Notes under the pieces: model-generated
What the model was told of the DNA's origin: nothing
Database searches by the model: none
What the model saw: only the letters and a program-made list of their open reading frames with translations
Source: Sivonenia sp049582005
Lineage (GTDB): Bacteria > Cyanobacteriota > Cyanobacteriia > Gloeobacterales > PMM-0068
Direction of reading: 5' to 3'
Assembly (NCBI GenBank): GCA_049582005.1
Contig: JBAUTB010000207.1
Location: 1-5,763, forward strand
Length of the DNA: 5,763 nt
Position numbers and translations under genes: made by a program
Shown: positions 5,057 to 5,763 of the stretch, piece by piece
Layout: every line of letters starts with the position of its first letter
How positions within the stretch are numbered: the first letter of the stretch is position 1

Positions 5057-5763
5057 TCAAACAACAGGACTGGCTTCCACCTTGCCTGTCTGCACATTCT
5101 GGCTAATCTGGAGAACCGTATCCATGACATCCATCCCCATGTGGGCCGCCATTTCCGGACAGGGCTTATTGGCATGGAGATTCATCATGGGATTTTCCTT
5201 TTTCTCCAAACTGACTTCTTTGCGCCCATGGCGGAGCACCGTGGACATCCAAACCAATTCCTCCATAAACCGCTCCATCCGGCGAACATAGGTAGGTTTA
5301 TCGATCAACTGACCGGATTCATCAAACAACTTCTGGACATTGCCAAAGTTGAGGTCATAGAAAATGGTCATTAGCCCCAACTCGCGCATTACAGGCAACA
5401 GGTTTTGGATCACACGGGTACCCCCGAAGGGTCCTGCCGAAACGCCACAGAGGCCGACCGCTTTGTGAATGTACTCTTTCAGGCAGGTATCTAGAATGTG
5501 TTTGAGTAAGCCCGGATAACCGTGGTTGTACTCCGGAACAACGATGACGAGCCCATCGGCCCGTTCCATGGTAGCGGAGAACTGGGGGTCTTTCAGGGAT
5601 TCGCCAGCATCATTGATAGCGATGGACATTGTGCGAATATCAATTAACTCCGTTTCTAGACCATCCCGTGCAGCGATCTGCTCCACGATAAATTTGGCCA
5701 CATATTCACTTTGACGACCTTGGCGGGGCGTACCGAGAATGACCGGAATAAATAGGGATGAAT
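5057..5763 (-). CDS. NADPH-dependent FMN reductase (flavodoxin-like), 5' end outside window
   Basis: This flavoprotein family uses NAD(P)H to reduce FMN, quinones, azo compounds or metals in the cytoplasm. A GTG at 5701 could start a 214-residue frame, but the frame stays open upstream to the window edge. It reads FIPVILGTPRQGRQSEYVAKF, the Rossmann first strand and FMN phosphate-binding loop (GTPRxGRxS). The true start is therefore beyond 5763. Counting from that GTG, the flavin-ring segment PEYNHGYPGLLKHILD is at about 56-71 and GVSAGPFGGTRVIQNLLPVMRELG at about 86-109; both are typical of PF03358 proteins. After the fold ends near residue 155, a roughly 55-residue tail with many Met and Asn and one Cys follows (KENPMMNLHANKPCPEMAAH). 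That is longer than simple ChrR-type enzymes. The gene precedes an aquaporin gene by 33 bases on the same strand. The specific substrate is unknown. Confidence 0.9.
   Translation of the reverse strand, partial: SSLFIPVILGTPRQGRQSEYVAKFIVEQIAARDGLETELIDIRTMSIAINDAGESLKDPQFSATMERADGLVIVVPEYNHGYPGLLKHILDTCLKEYIHKAVGLCGVSAGPFGGTRVIQNLLPVMRELGLMTIFYDLNFGNVQKLFDESGQLIDKPTYVRRMERFMEELVWMSTVLRHGRKEVSLEKKENPMMNLHANKPCPEMAAHMGMDVMDTVLQISQNVQTGKVEASPVV

Noticed and set aside
5057..5701. GTG at 5701 as the true start of the FMN reductase
   Set aside because: The upstream codons encode the family's FMN-binding loop (ILGTPRQGRQS), so the gene begins outside the window.

Overview
The window most likely comes from a filamentous or otherwise repeat-rich cyanobacterium. 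Three things suggest this. The aquaporin-like protein and the FMN reductase look like cyanobacterial forms. A repeat at about 1341-1384 resembles the 'CCCTAxCCCCTTCTC...GGAGAAG' hairpins scattered through many cyanobacterial genomes. The AT-rich, mosaic layout with IS debris also fits. The assignment rests on remembered family features, not on a search. All but two of the recognised genes lie on the minus strand.

Left edge (1-950): a broken defence-type locus. Positions 2-97 (+) encode the last 31 residues of an IS30-family transposase, whose 3' end reads antisense into the 3' end of a minus-strand gene. That gene starts at 946 and encodes a PD-(D/E)XK-type nuclease domain (key residues E20, D45, E49, Q63, K65). 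I recognise this domain as the N-terminus of much larger anti-phage STAND/NTPase-type proteins. The reading frame stops about ten codons after entering the IS end, so I interpret it as a gene truncated by the IS.

Intergenic 947-1389: no convincing gene. It holds a GC-rich island (about 1008-1100) that ends like an integron-type recombination site, AT-rich filler, and the cyanobacterial-type hairpin.

Middle (1390-3162): a tight, translationally coupled three-gene operon on the minus strand. The order is a TIGR04255-family protein, a 161-aa unknown with an acidic/aromatic core, and a roughly 166-172-aa unknown with an 'HAGITGL' motif. This is the best candidate here for an undescribed multi-gene system. 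I can support the gene structure but not a function.

Right half (3163-5763): a plus-strand gene for an exported protein with two copies of a roughly 59-residue beta-rich repeat, with base and codon use unlike its surroundings. It is followed by a perfect 16-bp hairpin between convergent genes. Then comes a minus-strand pair: an NADPH-dependent FMN reductase (its 5' end beyond the window), 33 nt upstream of an aquaporin/MIP channel with NPV and NPA motifs and a Cys/His-rich tail. The pair looks co-transcribed. A role in metalloid or redox stress is possible but unproven.
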